The notes: generated by a model from the sequence alone, not told the origin. A stretch of 64,000 bases of DNA from Nocardia bovistercoris (GCF_015674855.1 NZ_JADMLG010000017.1:1-64000); one strand, 5' to 3'. Positions 42,992 through 52,356 are shown, numbered from the stretch's first letter. Translations and numbers: made by a program.

Positions 42992-43903
42992 GTGGATGAT
43001 CTCCTGAGCCGGGTGTTGAGCGAGATCCGATTCCACAGCGCCGGATATCGCCGACTGCGGCTGGGCGCGCCGTTCGAAATCACCTTCACCCAGTCCGGCC
43101 TGCGCGGAATCCACATCGTCCTGCACGGGGAATGCGATCTCGTCCTCACCGGAGACATCCGACACCGCCTGCGCGCGGGCGATCTGGCGATCCTGCCGCG
43201 AGCCGACCCGCACGCCCTGTGCTCGATCGGCCCGCCACCGCTGCGGCCCACCTCCGCCGCGCAACTCGCCGCCCTGCCGGACAAGTCGATCCACTTCGGC
43301 GGTTCCGGAGCCGAAACCTCGATACTGTGTGGCGCTTTCGCGGTCGGCGAACCGCAACACCCCGCCTTGCAGGGGCTCCCGTCGGTGCTCCACGTTCGCG
43401 GCGAGCGCGGCGCCGTGCCACCCTGGCTCCACCCCTACATCGATATCGTGACCGCCGAGGTCGCCGAGCAAGCGGCAGGCAGCGACCTGGTCATGGCCCG
43501 CCTCTCCGACGCCATCGTCATCCGCGCCATGCGCCATCACGGCGCCGTCACCGACCAACCGGGATGGCTTGCGGGCCTTGCCGATCCAGCGCTCGCCCGC
43601 GCGCTCGCCGCCATCCACGACGATCCGGCGCACCCGTGGCGGATCGACACACTCGCGCACCTGACCGGCATGTCCCGCGCGACATTCGCGGCGAAATTCA
43701 CCGACCGCGTCGGCCAACCCGCCATCACCTACATCACAGCCCTGCGAATGCAGAAGGCACGCACCCTACTTCGTGACGATCGCCTGACCGTCGCCGCCAT
43801 CGCCCGCCAGGTCGGGTATCGGTCCGACGTGGCATTCGCCGCCGCCTTCAAACGAGCACACCGTATGTCGCCCGGCCGATTCCGTGCACACGAACAGCAC
43901 TGA
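42992..43903 (+). CDS. AraC-family transcriptional regulator with cupin domain
   Basis: A 303-residue regulator. The N-terminal cupin_6 sensor has GIHIVLHGECDLVLTGDIRHRLRAGDLAILPRADPHAL. Two C-terminal HTH motifs follow: WRIDTLAHLTGMSRATFAAKFT and LTVAAIARQVGYRSDVAFAAAFKRAHRMSPGRFR. It begins at a GTG and diverges from the VOC gene, with 116 bases between. It probably responds to a small metabolite and governs the VOC gene or the convergent hydrolase-like gene. Confidence 0.87.
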   Translation: MDDLLSRVLSEIRFHSAGYRRLRLGAPFEITFTQSGLRGIHIVLHGECDLVLTGDIRHRLRAGDLAILPRADPHALCSIGPPPLRPTSAAQLAALPDKSIHFGGSGAETSILCGAFAVGEPQHPALQGLPSVLHVRGERGAVPPWLHPYIDIVTAEVAEQAAGSDLVMARLSDAIVIRAMRHHGAVTDQPGWLAGLADPALARALAAIHDDPAHPWRIDTLAHLTGMSRATFAAKFTDRVGQPAITYITALRMQKARTLLRDDRLTVAAIARQVGYRSDVAFAAAFKRAHRMSPGRFRAHEQH

Positions 43904-43930
43904 TCAGCCCTTCCGGATCGAGCCGAACGG

Positions 43931-44791
43931 TCAGAGCGCGAGCACCGCGGCGGCGACCCGGTCCGTCGCGGTGTCCGGCAGGGCCGTACCCATGTCGTCC
44001 AGGACGAGCAGTCGCGCCGCGCGAATTTCGGCGGCGAGGACTTCGCCGTTGCCGACCGGGAAGAACGGATCGGCGCGGCCGTGCACCACGAGAGTCGGCA
44101 CGTCGAGTTCACCGAGTCGCTCCCGCCATCGCGGGGCGCAGTCGATCCGGGAGAACACCATCCCGAGCTGATTCGCCTGGTGCACAGCGGGATCGCGGGA
44201 CGGCGTGCGATCCCAGATCCGGGCAGCACTCGCCCGCGCCTGCTCCGGATCGTCTCCCAGCAACTCGGCTCCCGCCGCCGCGAACGCCGCCACCGCGGCC
44301 CGGTCGCTCCAGTCCGGCATCGGATGGGAGAACAGCGCGCCCATCACCGCGGGGTCGTGATCCGGCAGGTCCTCGTCCACCGGCCCCGGCGCGACCGGCC
44401 GGGTGCCGACGAGAGTCAACGCGCAGAACGCATCCGAGTGATCCAGAGCTGCGACCTGAGCGACCATCCCGCCGACCCCCACACCACCGAGATGCGCGGT
44501 CTCGGCGCCGAGCACCCCGACCAGCGCCGCCGCATCGGCAGCGAGATCCCGCAGGTCATAACTTGGATTCTCGGGGTCGAGCGTCGTCGAGGCACCGGAG
44601 TCACGCAGGTCGTAACGCACCACCCGCCGCCCGCCCGCCGCGACCCGCTCGCACAATCCGTCGGGCCAGGACAACATCGTCGTGCCGCCCACCAGCAGCA
44701 CGAGCGGATCATCCTCGCGGCCGAAGCTCTCGATACCGATATCCACCCCGTTCGCCCGTACGGTCGTCCCGTACCGAACCGGACTCGTCAT
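43931..44791 (-). CDS. alpha/beta-hydrolase-fold protein lacking Ser and His
   Basis: A 286-residue protein of the daunorubicin C-13 esterase-like alpha/beta hydrolase group (LVLLVGGTTMLSWPDGLCERV, VVRYDLRDSGAS). The nucleophile elbow, normally GxSMGGM, reads GVGVGGM with Gly105 in place of serine. The C-terminal GMGHxLP reads DMGTALP, with Thr instead of the catalytic histidine. The acid site (HGRADPFFPV) remains. Loss of two of three catalytic residues in an otherwise intact frame suggests a pseudoenzyme, perhaps a ligand-binding protein. It converges with the AraC gene. Confidence 0.8.
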   Translation of the reverse strand: MTSPVRYGTTVRANGVDIGIESFGREDDPLVLLVGGTTMLSWPDGLCERVAAGGRRVVRYDLRDSGASTTLDPENPSYDLRDLAADAAALVGVLGAETAHLGGVGVGGMVAQVAALDHSDAFCALTLVGTRPVAPGPVDEDLPDHDPAVMGALFSHPMPDWSDRAAVAAFAAAGAELLGDDPEQARASAARIWDRTPSRDPAVHQANQLGMVFSRIDCAPRWRERLGELDVPTLVVHGRADPFFPVGNGEVLAAEIRAARLLVLDDMGTALPDTATDRVAAAVLAL

Positions 44792-45350
44792 GCCTGGACT
44801 CCTGTCTGTGAAAGCATTCGGCGGTATAGACGACGGATGTTGCCGAAAGTCATCGGCGCAACCGACATCATTACCACCCCGGCAATGGACGCGACCTCGA
44901 CCGTAGCGTCGATCACCGACAACTCGGCGAACACCGGTCGAATGCGTCCGGGCGCGGGACGTCGGCTCGGCTGCTTCGCGAGAATGCCGAGCGTGCGGTC
45001 GGCGCGGAAGCTGTGCGAGAAGGCAGCGTCGAATGATTCCGATATCCGAAACTTCCGGTGAACCGCCGAACAGTCGCGTCGCGGTTTCCTATGATTTCTC
45101 GTGTCCGACCGGACAGTGTGAGCCGACCGCGGAAGCGAGGTAGGCGGCATGCGATCGCGGATGTCGATGTCCGGAGCATATTCGGTTGCGGAACGATAAC
45201 AGATTCAACTTTTGAATTCCCGGTTTCGAAAACGACGCGACAGCACACAACTGATATAGACGCGGCGCCGGCATCTGTGCCGCTCGAGCGACCCGGATCA
45301 GGCGAGCATCGGCGGGGGAATTCACTCTTACTCGACGAAGGAATTCTGCG
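44792..45350. other. 559-bp intergenic region
   Basis: No gene supported. The part nearest the patatin gene is markedly AT-richer (around 45180-45260, with TTCAACTTTTGAATTC) and may hold its promoter. Frames in this stretch are compositional only. Confidence 0.4.
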
Positions 45351-46652
45351 ATGAACCAAGGAACTCGCGAAGTGGTGTACTGGTCCGGACCCGCGCCGCG
45401 CCGAGTGAGCGTCGTCGTGGCGGGCGCGGGAGCCCGCGGTGGCTATGAGGCGGGTGTCTTGTCCGTGTTGGTGCCGCGGCTGCGCGGCGCGGGTGTGGAG
45501 GTGGTGGACTTCGTCGGCACCAGTGCGGGCGCCATCAATGCGACGATCTTCGCGGCGCTGGCACACCTACCTGCCGAGCAGCAGGCTCGCCGAGCCTTGC
45601 GGGTGTGGCGTGGGATCACCGTCTCCGACGTGTTCAGGTCCCCGAGTATCGGGCTGCCTCGGCTGGCGGGCAGTGCCGCCGGGCAGTTCCTGCACATCCC
45701 CGGTGTGCAGCTGACCCACCTGCTGGACACCGCGCCGCTGCGCCGCACCGCCGAACGGGTCGTCGACTGGAAGTCGTTGCGCGCCAATATCGACTCGGGA
45801 ATCACGACGCTCGCTGTGGTCGCGACCTCCGGTGCCGACAACCGCACCGTCGTCTTCGTCGACCGCGCCGATCGCACGTCGTTGCCGCAGACCGACGACG
45901 AACGGCCGATCGACTACGTGTCCGCCGAGATCACCGCCGAACATGTGCTCGCGTCGGCGGCGATTCCGATCGCGTTCCCGCCCGTGCATGTGAGTGACCC
46001 GCGGCGAGCGGGCTGGTATCTCGACGGTGGTATACGACTGAACGCGCCACTCAAGCCCGCGATCGCGCTGGGTACCGACGCGATCGCCATGGTGGCGACG
46101 CATCCGGTGGTCGACGCCACGACATCGGCGCCCGCCGACGAACGGCCGATCGACGTGGACGATGTCGTCGTGCGGCTGATGGACGCCGCGCTGGTCGACC
46201 GGATGATCGAAGACATGCGCACCCTCGACAAAGTCAACATGCTGGTCGACGGCACCGAATCCACCACCGCGACCGGACGGCCGCGACAGGTCATCCCGTT
46301 CTTTCCCATCACGCCACCCGCACGAAAGACGCTGGGTGATCTCGCCGAAAAGGTATTCGCCGCAAGGCATCATCGACGCGGCGGCATCCTGCCCGCACTG
46401 CGTCAGGCGGAGTTGCGAATGCTGGGTCGAGTGCTGGGCGGTGACGGCCCGCGCCGCGGCGACCTGTTCAGCTACCTGTACTTCGACAACGAATTCATCG
46501 AAGCGTCAATAGAACTCGGCCGGCGTGACGCTCACGCCGCACTCGACGCCTCGCCGTCACATCACCTTCCGTGGCAGATCGGTACGCGGATTCGCTCGAC
46601 GGAGGATCGCGGAATCGTCGTGTCCGATGATCACGCGGCCGAACCCGTATGA
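45351..46652 (+). CDS. patatin-like phospholipase
   Basis: A 433-residue patatin-family hydrolase. The oxyanion loop is VVAGAGARGGYEAGVL, the nucleophile is Ser58 in FVGTSAGAIN, and the catalytic aspartate is in WYLDGGIRLNAP. The C-terminal ~180 residues are charged and helical and have no domain I recognise. Such enzymes cleave acyl esters of phospholipids. There is no signal peptide. GAAGGAATTCTGCG precedes the ATG at 45351. It stands alone and converges on the epimerase gene. Confidence 0.88.
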   Translation: MNQGTREVVYWSGPAPRRVSVVVAGAGARGGYEAGVLSVLVPRLRGAGVEVVDFVGTSAGAINATIFAALAHLPAEQQARRALRVWRGITVSDVFRSPSIGLPRLAGSAAGQFLHIPGVQLTHLLDTAPLRRTAERVVDWKSLRANIDSGITTLAVVATSGADNRTVVFVDRADRTSLPQTDDERPIDYVSAEITAEHVLASAAIPIAFPPVHVSDPRRAGWYLDGGIRLNAPLKPAIALGTDAIAMVATHPVVDATTSAPADERPIDVDDVVVRLMDAALVDRMIEDMRTLDKVNMLVDGTESTTATGRPRQVIPFFPITPPARKTLGDLAEKVFAARHHRRGGILPALRQAELRMLGRVLGGDGPRRGDLFSYLYFDNEFIEASIELGRRDAHAALDASPSHHLPWQIGTRIRSTEDRGIVVSDDHAAEPV

Positions 46653-46661
46653 TGGCGGCGT

Positions 46662-47681
46662 TCAGACGATGGCGTGCGCGAAAAGGCTTCGTGCGCAGTC
46701 GGTGACGGTTTCGCGGGCCGGGCGTGGTCGCCAGTCGAGTAGTTCGTGCGCTTTCGCCGTGCTGTGTCGGTTCTTTCGGCCCAGGGCGGGGATCAGCTCG
46801 GCGAGCGCGGTGTCGCGGCGGGCGGCCAGGCGGACCAGGAGGTCCGGGGCGGGTCGGGTGGAGACCTTCGCCGCGTCGGTTCCGAGATCGGCGCGCAGTG
46901 TGCGTGCGATGTCGCGCATCCAGAGGAATTCTCCGGTGCCGAGGAAGCGTTGGCCCGCGGCGGCGGGGGATTCCAGTGCGCGGATGTGTAGGTCGACGAG
47001 GTCGCGCACGTCCACGACCTCGAGTCCGATCCGGGGAATCCAGGGCATCCGCCCCGCGAGCATTCGCGCGATGATCGACACCGACCCGACCGTCTCGGCG
47101 CGGAGTACGGGGCCGAATACCGCACCGGGCAGCACCGTTGTGAGTTCCGGTGCGCCGGAGGTGGTTTCGACGAATTCCCAGGCCGATTTCTCGGCCAGGG
47201 TCTTGGCTCGGCGGTAGGGGATCAACGCGGGATCGTCGGGGTCGGTCCACAGGGTCTCGTCGCTGATGTCGTCGACGGTGTAGGAGGAATGGCTGGCCGC
47301 GTTGGCCGCGGAGGTCATCACCACGCGCCGGATCCCGGCTCGGGTGGCCGCGTCGAGGACCCGCTGGGAGCCGCCGCGGGCGACGTCGATCAGTCGTCGC
47401 GCATCCTGGTCACCCGTCAGACCCATCTGTGCCGCGATGTGCATGACCGAATCCACCCCATCCATCGCCTCGGACCATCCGGTATCGGAGAGCAGGTCGA
47501 GTTGGACGAAGTCGAGTCGTTCGGTGGATTCGGCGACGGGCGCGACCGCGGCGCGCACTGTGTCCGCTCCGGTGAGATCGCGGACAGCGGCGCGAACCCG
47601 GTAGCCGCGGCGCAGGAGTTCGGCGACGGCCCAGCCGCCGACAAATCCCGTTCCGCCGGTAACGAGTACATGTTCGGACAT
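46662..47681 (-). CDS. NAD-dependent epimerase/dehydratase family protein
   Basis: A 339-residue extended SDR. The NAD motif is VLVTGGTGFVGGWAVAELLRRG. IAAQMGLTGD and VMTSAANAASHSS follow, and the active-site Tyr/Lys lie in IPYRRAKTLAEKSAW. The group includes dihydroflavonol-reductase-like enzymes that reduce aldehydes and ketones. I start at the ATG at 47681, after GGAAGGCCCTGCC. The intergenic region with the divergent tetR gene holds two 14-bp palindromes, so it is very likely repressed by that regulator. Confidence 0.87.
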   Translation of the reverse strand: MSEHVLVTGGTGFVGGWAVAELLRRGYRVRAAVRDLTGADTVRAAVAPVAESTERLDFVQLDLLSDTGWSEAMDGVDSVMHIAAQMGLTGDQDARRLIDVARGGSQRVLDAATRAGIRRVVMTSAANAASHSSYTVDDISDETLWTDPDDPALIPYRRAKTLAEKSAWEFVETTSGAPELTTVLPGAVFGPVLRAETVGSVSIIARMLAGRMPWIPRIGLEVVDVRDLVDLHIRALESPAAAGQRFLGTGEFLWMRDIARTLRADLGTDAAKVSTRPAPDLLVRLAARRDTALAELIPALGRKNRHSTAKAHELLDWRPRPARETVTDCARSLFAHAIV

Positions 47682-47711
47682 GGCAGGGCCTTCCTGTATC
47701 GTGGCCGGAAA

Positions 47712-47756
47712 CGGAGAGGTCTCCGATAACCGCCGACTGTACCGGAGAACTCTCCG
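47712..47756. promoter_or_regulatory. two tandem TetR operators
   Basis: CGGAGA-GG-TCTCCG at 47712-47725 and CGGAGA-AC-TCTCCG at 47743-47756 are perfect palindromes. Their centres are 31 bases apart, about three helical turns. They lie between the divergent epimerase and tetR genes. Two dimers could bind the same DNA face. Confidence 0.75.
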
Positions 47757-47776
47757 TTTTGCTGGAAAGGGCCGCG

Positions 47777-48328
47777 ATGGGATCCACGCCACACAGATCC
47801 GACGCACGCCGCAACCGCGAACACCTGCTCGACGTGGCCCGCGAGGCGCTGGCCGCCGACGCCGCAACCTCCATGAACGCGATCGCCAAACGCGCGGGCG
47901 TCGGCCCCGGAACGCTGTATCGCCACTTCCCCTCCCGCGAAGCCCTGATCATGGAGCTCTACCGCACCGAACTCACCGCGCTCATCGACCTCGTTCCCCG
48001 GCTCCTCGACGAACATCGGCCATTGGACGCCCTGCGCGCGTGGTTCGACGAGATACGCCGCTACGCGGGTCTGAAATACGGTCTGGCCGGGGTGATCCAC
48101 GCCGCCACCGACAACGACCGCCCCGACCCCGCCTACGCGCTGTTCGTCGCCGCCATCGCTCTGCTGCTCGAAGCCGGAGCCCGTTCGGGCGATCTCAAAC
48201 CGGACATCGACCCCGAAGATGTTCTGCTGCAACTGAGTGTCCTGTGGCGCGTCGACCCGGCCGTCGATCCCGGCAGGGCCGACCGGCTGGTGAACCTCAT
48301 CATCGACGGGCTACTGGCGAAGCCTTGA
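47777..48328 (+). CDS. TetR family transcriptional regulator
   Basis: A 183-residue repressor. The N-terminal HTH is ATSMNAIAKRAGVGPGTLYRHFPSREALIMELY, and the C-terminal ligand domain ends in LVNLIIDGLLAKP. The start is the ATG at 47777 after GAAAGGGCC; the TTG at 47759 would begin too near the operator. It is divergent from the epimerase gene and presumably autoregulated through the palindromes at 47712-47756. Confidence 0.88.
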   Translation: MGSTPHRSDARRNREHLLDVAREALAADAATSMNAIAKRAGVGPGTLYRHFPSREALIMELYRTELTALIDLVPRLLDEHRPLDALRAWFDEIRRYAGLKYGLAGVIHAATDNDRPDPAYALFVAAIALLLEAGARSGDLKPDIDPEDVLLQLSVLWRVDPAVDPGRADRLVNLIIDGLLAKP

Positions 48329-48357
48329 ACGAAACACCCTGTGGTATCGGCGATCAT

Positions 48358-49095
48358 TCACGCAGGCAGGTGGTCGGTGGAGTCGGGCACCGGGATCTCG
48401 AACCGCCACCTGCCGGGCAGGCCGGGGCGGGCGGCGGCTCGGGTGTGCAGATGCAGGTAGTCCGCGCGGGGGAGTTCGACGGCGCCGAGTGAGGTGAGGT
48501 GGTCGGAGGTGACCTGACAGTCGACGAGGGCGAAATCCCAGGCGGTGAGTTGGGCGCACAGCCAATACAGTGCGATCTTGGAGGTGTCGCGGGCTCGGGA
48601 GAACATGGATTCACCGGCGAAGGAGCGGCCGCACGCGACGCCGTAGAGACCACCGACGAGATCGCCGTCGCGCCATACCTCGACCGAGTGCGCGTGACCG
48701 AGGTGGTGCAGCCGCAGATAGGCCGCCATCATGTCGGAACCGATCCAGGTTCCGGTTTCCTTGGCGCGCGGTCCGGCGCAATGCGACATCACCTCGGCGA
48801 AGGCGCGATCCATGGTCACCGCGTAGTCGGCGTTGGTGACGGATCGTCGATAGGACTTGGTCACTCGCAGGTCCGTCGGCACCAGAATGCAGCGCGGGTC
48901 CGGGCAGTACCACTGGATCGTTTCGCCGGGGTTGTACCAGGGAAAGATCCCCGTCGAATAGGCGTTCAGCAGCCGTTGCGGGGTCAGGTCCCCGCCGAAT
49001 GCGACCAGGCCGGACGGATCCGCGAAATCGACAGGTGGGAAGGGCTGGTCCGGATCGACCAGATACATCCGCAGCAGGTCGGCAGGGTCGGTCAC
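48358..49095 (-). CDS. aat: leucyl/phenylalanyl-tRNA-protein transferase
   Basis: A 245-residue Aat enzyme that adds Leu or Phe from aminoacyl-tRNA to proteins with N-terminal Lys or Arg, marking them for ClpS/ClpAP decay (N-end rule). Signature blocks are GLVAFGGDLTPQRLLNAYSTGIFPWYNPGETIQWY, GTWIGSDMMAAYLRLHHLGHAHSVEVW and GRSFAGESMFSRARDTSKIAL. I use the GTG at 49095 (VTDPADLLRMYLVDPDQPFP). The C-terminus is somewhat longer than in E. coli Aat. It is monocistronic and converges with tetR. Confidence 0.93.
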   Translation of the reverse strand: MTDPADLLRMYLVDPDQPFPPVDFADPSGLVAFGGDLTPQRLLNAYSTGIFPWYNPGETIQWYCPDPRCILVPTDLRVTKSYRRSVTNADYAVTMDRAFAEVMSHCAGPRAKETGTWIGSDMMAAYLRLHHLGHAHSVEVWRDGDLVGGLYGVACGRSFAGESMFSRARDTSKIALYWLCAQLTAWDFALVDCQVTSDHLTSLGAVELPRADYLHLHTRAAARPGLPGRWRFEIPVPDSTDHLPA

Positions 49096-49391
49096 CGGAC
49101 AAACATTACCGACCCGAGCCGACAACTCCACGCCCCGGCGACCGCTGTTCGAGAGGTCCGGTCGAATCGATGTGGTACGGCTATCACCCGCATTTGTCCG
49201 TCGAGATCGACGCCGCCGCTGTTGACAAGTGGAGGCACAGTGAACAGAGTGATGTCGGCTGCCGCGCCTGCGGCACGACAAGATCGGGGGGCTACCAACT
49301 ATGACCATGCCTGAATGGCGATCCGGGACTCGCTGGGGTCGGGTGCTGTGACAGCGGGGTATTTCAATCACTACGACGATCCGGATGCCGA

Positions 49392-49604
49392 TTGAGGCGA
49401 CGAGCCATCGGTGAACAGGCCTATATAGCGGCTTCGTTCTTTCAAACGTTGACAACCGCGCTTCGGAAGCAATTCGAGGTCATCGGGGATGTGAGTTCGG
49501 CCACGGCGAGTCCGAGGGGTTTCGTCGGCAACAAGTGGCTGCGGAGTGCGTCGACGGATTACAACATCAGCGTGCCCGACAAGTCCGAATGGGAGGCCAG
49601 GTGA
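49392..49604 (+). CDS. small hypothetical protein upstream of a DUF3558 lipoprotein
   Basis: A 70-residue frame (AIGEQAYIAASFFQTLTTAL, RKQFEVIGDVSSATASPRGF, TDYNISVPDKSEWEAR) whose stop overlaps the GTG of the lipoprotein gene (GTGA). The start is uncertain: a TTG at 49392 is the first available, and a 26-codon ATG frame (49315-49395) precedes it in another register. I see no domain. The preceding 300 bases, from 49096, hold nothing else convincing. Confidence 0.35.
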   Translation: MRRRAIGEQAYIAASFFQTLTTALRKQFEVIGDVSSATASPRGFVGNKWLRSASTDYNISVPDKSEWEAR

Positions 49605-50146
49605 AGCTCGGGAAGGTGCTGGTGGCCGCGTTGGCGGCGGCTCTGCTTTCCGGGTGCGAAGCGCCCTCGGATACGCCATCCGAGGGCGCGGCGCCGACGG
49701 CGAGTCCGCGTTCGGTCCGGGAGCTGTGTGAATTCCCGAAGTCGTTCTTCGCGACCTACCTCGGTCTCACCGGTCTCGAAGGGACGCCGATATTCGTCAG
49801 ATCCGAGGCCGAGAAAGCGGGGCCGATCGGCACCGGCAAGACCTGTGGATTCACCGCAGGTAGTCCCGCGCCGGTCGCGACGATCACCCTCGAATATCAG
49901 CGGGCGGACAGATCCAGCGCTTCGACTGGTTCCGAACCCGCTCGGGTCCTGGTGGTGAACGGTGTTTCGGTCTCCCGCGTACTGGAACCTGCTCCGTCCT
50001 ACGAGAACTCCGGTGCCAGGGTGCGGATGAGCGCGACCGTCGACGGCTGGTACGGCGAACTCTCCTACAAGGGGGGCGACGAGCGCGCCTTGCAGGCGGG
50101 CGCGGCGATGCTCGTCGACATGATTCGCACCTTGAAGCCTGCGTGA
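49601..50146 (+). CDS. DUF3558-like lipoprotein
   Basis: A 181-residue secreted lipoprotein. The signal peptide (LGKVLVAALAAALLSGC) ends in a clean lipobox, with the lipid-bearing cysteine near residue 19. The mature part (RELCEFPKSFFATYLGL, GKTCGFTAG, ATVDGWYGELSYKGG) resembles the DUF3558 family of mycobacterial and nocardial lipoproteins, with the usual pair of cysteines. Its function is unknown. GGGAGG at five bases before the GTG at 49601 decides the start. Confidence 0.75.
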   Translation: MKLGKVLVAALAAALLSGCEAPSDTPSEGAAPTASPRSVRELCEFPKSFFATYLGLTGLEGTPIFVRSEAEKAGPIGTGKTCGFTAGSPAPVATITLEYQRADRSSASTGSEPARVLVVNGVSVSRVLEPAPSYENSGARVRMSATVDGWYGELSYKGGDERALQAGAAMLVDMIRTLKPA

Positions 50147-50388
50147 GGCTCGGTCGCCGCAGTTCTCCGGTGGCGCATGGCTCTCGCCGAAGTAATTGCC
50201 TCGGCGCGGGTTTCGGTACTCGCAATACCTTCGAGTGATGTCCCCCAGGCGGTAAACTGGCGACGCCGGTCGGCGGTCCGACGAAGTCGCATGCCGTGCA
50301 GTCGAATTGGTGGTCGCCCACGCGTCCGCGATGGCTGCGCGCAGGTCGGCTGGGGCGGTTGTCCGCACCAACCGCGGAAGGGATGAAT

Positions 50389-51585
50389 ATGAGCGGCACC
50401 GAGCCGACGAATGCCTGTCCGGTCTACGATTTCAACCACTGTGCCGAGAAGCCGTTCGGCGAGAAGATCGCATTCTACGACAAGCTCCGCGCCGAGGCCC
50501 CCATCGTGCGCAACACTTTCGCCAACGACCACTACATCGTGACGCGGTACGAGGACATACTCGCCGTTTATCAGAACCATCAGCTGTTCTCCAACAGCGC
50601 CGTCACCGTCTTCGATCCCGACCCGGCCTATCGCTGGATTCCCGAGATGCTCGACGGCGAGGAACACCGGCAGTGGCGTAAGCAGTTGGGGCCGTTGTTC
50701 TCGCCCGCGGCCGCTGCGGCGCTCGAGGACAAGGTGCGCGGCCGCGCGGTCGAGTTGATCATGACCATTGCCGCGCGCGGCAGGTGCGATTTCATGCGTG
50801 ACTTCGCCGACCGGTACCCGTCGTTCATCTTCCTCGAACTGATGGGCCTGCCGTTCGAGGATTTCGAGACTTTCATGCACTGGGAGCACGAGATCCTGCA
50901 CCTGTCCGCGAGGCTCGAGGAGGCAGCGCGGCGTCGCGCGGCCGCCATGCTCGCGGTCACCGAATATTTCCGCGAGATCATCGCGCGGCGGCGGACCGTT
51001 CCCGAGGACGATCTCATCAGCAAAGCTATCGGATTCCGGATCGACGGAAAGCCGGTGAGCGACGCGGATCTGGAATCGTTCTGCCTACTCATGTTCATGG
51101 CCGGACTCGACACCGTGACGGCCACCCTCGGCACGGCCTTCCTGCACTTGGCGCAGCATCCGCGGGACCGGCGTCGGCTCGTCGAGAATCCCGAACTCGT
51201 GCCAACCGCGGTCGAGGAGATTCTGCGCGTGCATTCGATCGTCATCCCGTCGCGGAAAGCCACCGCGGACACCGAAATAGCGGGCTGCCCCATCCACAAA
51301 GGCGACATGATCTCGGTGCCGCTGAACTGCGCCAACCGCGACGAATCACTTTTCGACGACCCTGCCGAGGTCGAGCTGGACCGCAGGCCCAACAATCACA
51401 TCGCGTTCGGGGCGGGCCCGCACCGTTGCCTCGGCTCCCACCTCGCTCGGCGTGAGCTGCGCATCGCGTTGGAGGAGTGGCACAAGGTCATCCCGGAGTA
51501 TCGCCTGTCCGACGATTCCGCACCGATCGAATCGGGCGGTCAGCTCGGTCCGGTCGGCAACATATTTCTCGAATGGGATCTTTGA
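50389..51585 (+). CDS. cytochrome P450
   Basis: A 398-residue soluble P450. The I-helix oxygen-activation motif is MAGLDTVT (A238-G239-L-D241-T242). The ExxR pair is E277/R280 in EEILRVHS. The heme loop is FGAGPHRCLGSHLARREL with ligand Cys347. The N-terminus has no membrane anchor, so it needs a separate ferredoxin and reductase, which are not adjacent. Of two in-frame ATGs I take 50389, six bases after GGAAGGG. The substrate cannot be told. Confidence 0.93.
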   Translation: MSGTEPTNACPVYDFNHCAEKPFGEKIAFYDKLRAEAPIVRNTFANDHYIVTRYEDILAVYQNHQLFSNSAVTVFDPDPAYRWIPEMLDGEEHRQWRKQLGPLFSPAAAAALEDKVRGRAVELIMTIAARGRCDFMRDFADRYPSFIFLELMGLPFEDFETFMHWEHEILHLSARLEEAARRRAAAMLAVTEYFREIIARRRTVPEDDLISKAIGFRIDGKPVSDADLESFCLLMFMAGLDTVTATLGTAFLHLAQHPRDRRRLVENPELVPTAVEEILRVHSIVIPSRKATADTEIAGCPIHKGDMISVPLNCANRDESLFDDPAEVELDRRPNNHIAFGAGPHRCLGSHLARRELRIALEEWHKVIPEYRLSDDSAPIESGGQLGPVGNIFLEWDL

Positions 51586-51663
51586 CACCGGGCGGCCTGC
51601 GCTTGCCGGGGTAACGAAGAGGCGACTCCCCGAACAAGGGGCGAGGCGCGCCCGGGCTCGGCG

Positions 51664-51975
51664 TCAACTCGCCGCCGCCAACACCCTCCACACCTTTCTG
51701 GAACGCGGGCGGGCCTGCGGAGCCGCGTAGTCGATTCGCCTGCGCGCCTCGTCGGCGCTGATCCGCAACAGGTCGGTCAACAGCTCCGCGGTGTCGCGGT
51801 AGCCGGTGTCCGCGGCGAGGCCGCGACGCTCGGCCTCCGCGACGGCCGCGCGCATGGCGGCATCGAGTCGCCTGCGGCGGCGTTCGGTTTCGACGAGGGT
51901 GCGCAGCAGGTCGACATCGGCCAGGTCCGGCCATCCCGCTGCTGGGGCATTCGGCGCCGGCGCGGTCGAATTCAT
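51664..51975 (-). pseudogene. truncated DUF222/13E12-repeat family protein
   Basis: The first 80 of 103 residues (PDLADVDLLRTLVETERRRRRLDAAMRAAVAEAERRG, then YRDTAELLTDLLRISADEARRRI) match the start of 13E12-type proteins, which normally run on for 300 or more residues to an HNH nuclease. Here the frame ends soon after in unrelated sequence, so only the N-terminal fragment remains. The ATG at 51975 is preceded by a near-perfect SOS box at 52003-52018. Several intact 13E12 genes in mycobacteria are LexA-controlled, which fits. Confidence 0.7.
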
Positions 51976-52002
51976 GGTCACCCGAGGCAGCCTACACCAG
52001 GA

Positions 52003-52018
52003 TAGAACATATGTTCGA
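52003..52018. promoter_or_regulatory. LexA SOS box
   Basis: TAGAACATATGTTCGA differs at one base from the actinobacterial consensus TCGAAC-N4-GTTCGA. It lies 28 bases before the DUF222 fragment start. Damage-inducible transcription into the fragment is expected. Confidence 0.7.
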
Positions 52019-52356
52019 TAACTCCGCTGGGAATGTCCGAGCCTCCGAAGCCCTCCCCATGTCCGGCGGTCGTGAAGGCGATCTCGATCGTGACCGGTTC
52101 GGTGAGGTCGTGGGCGAGTGCTCGCCGTTGCCTGTCCCGTTCCGGGATGCAGTAGTGCACTACGCACGACGTACCCCACCGACTGCCGCACACTGACGGT
52201 GGCTGTTCACAACGGTCCGCGCGTCCGCACCGCCCGATCGTGAGTTTGCGCTCGCCGCGGCGACCTCGCGCGTTCCGCGTGACCACGCCACTGAGACCAC
52301 CTGCCTGATGGGTGCGCTGCCGCTTCCATGACCGAACCCGGTGAGAGGTGTGAATC
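52019..52356. other. 338-bp intergenic region
   Basis: No gene recognised. The plus-strand frame from 52011 looks incidental. The region ends in the leader of the CYTH-like gene, with GGTGAGAGGTG near its start. Confidence 0.4.
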
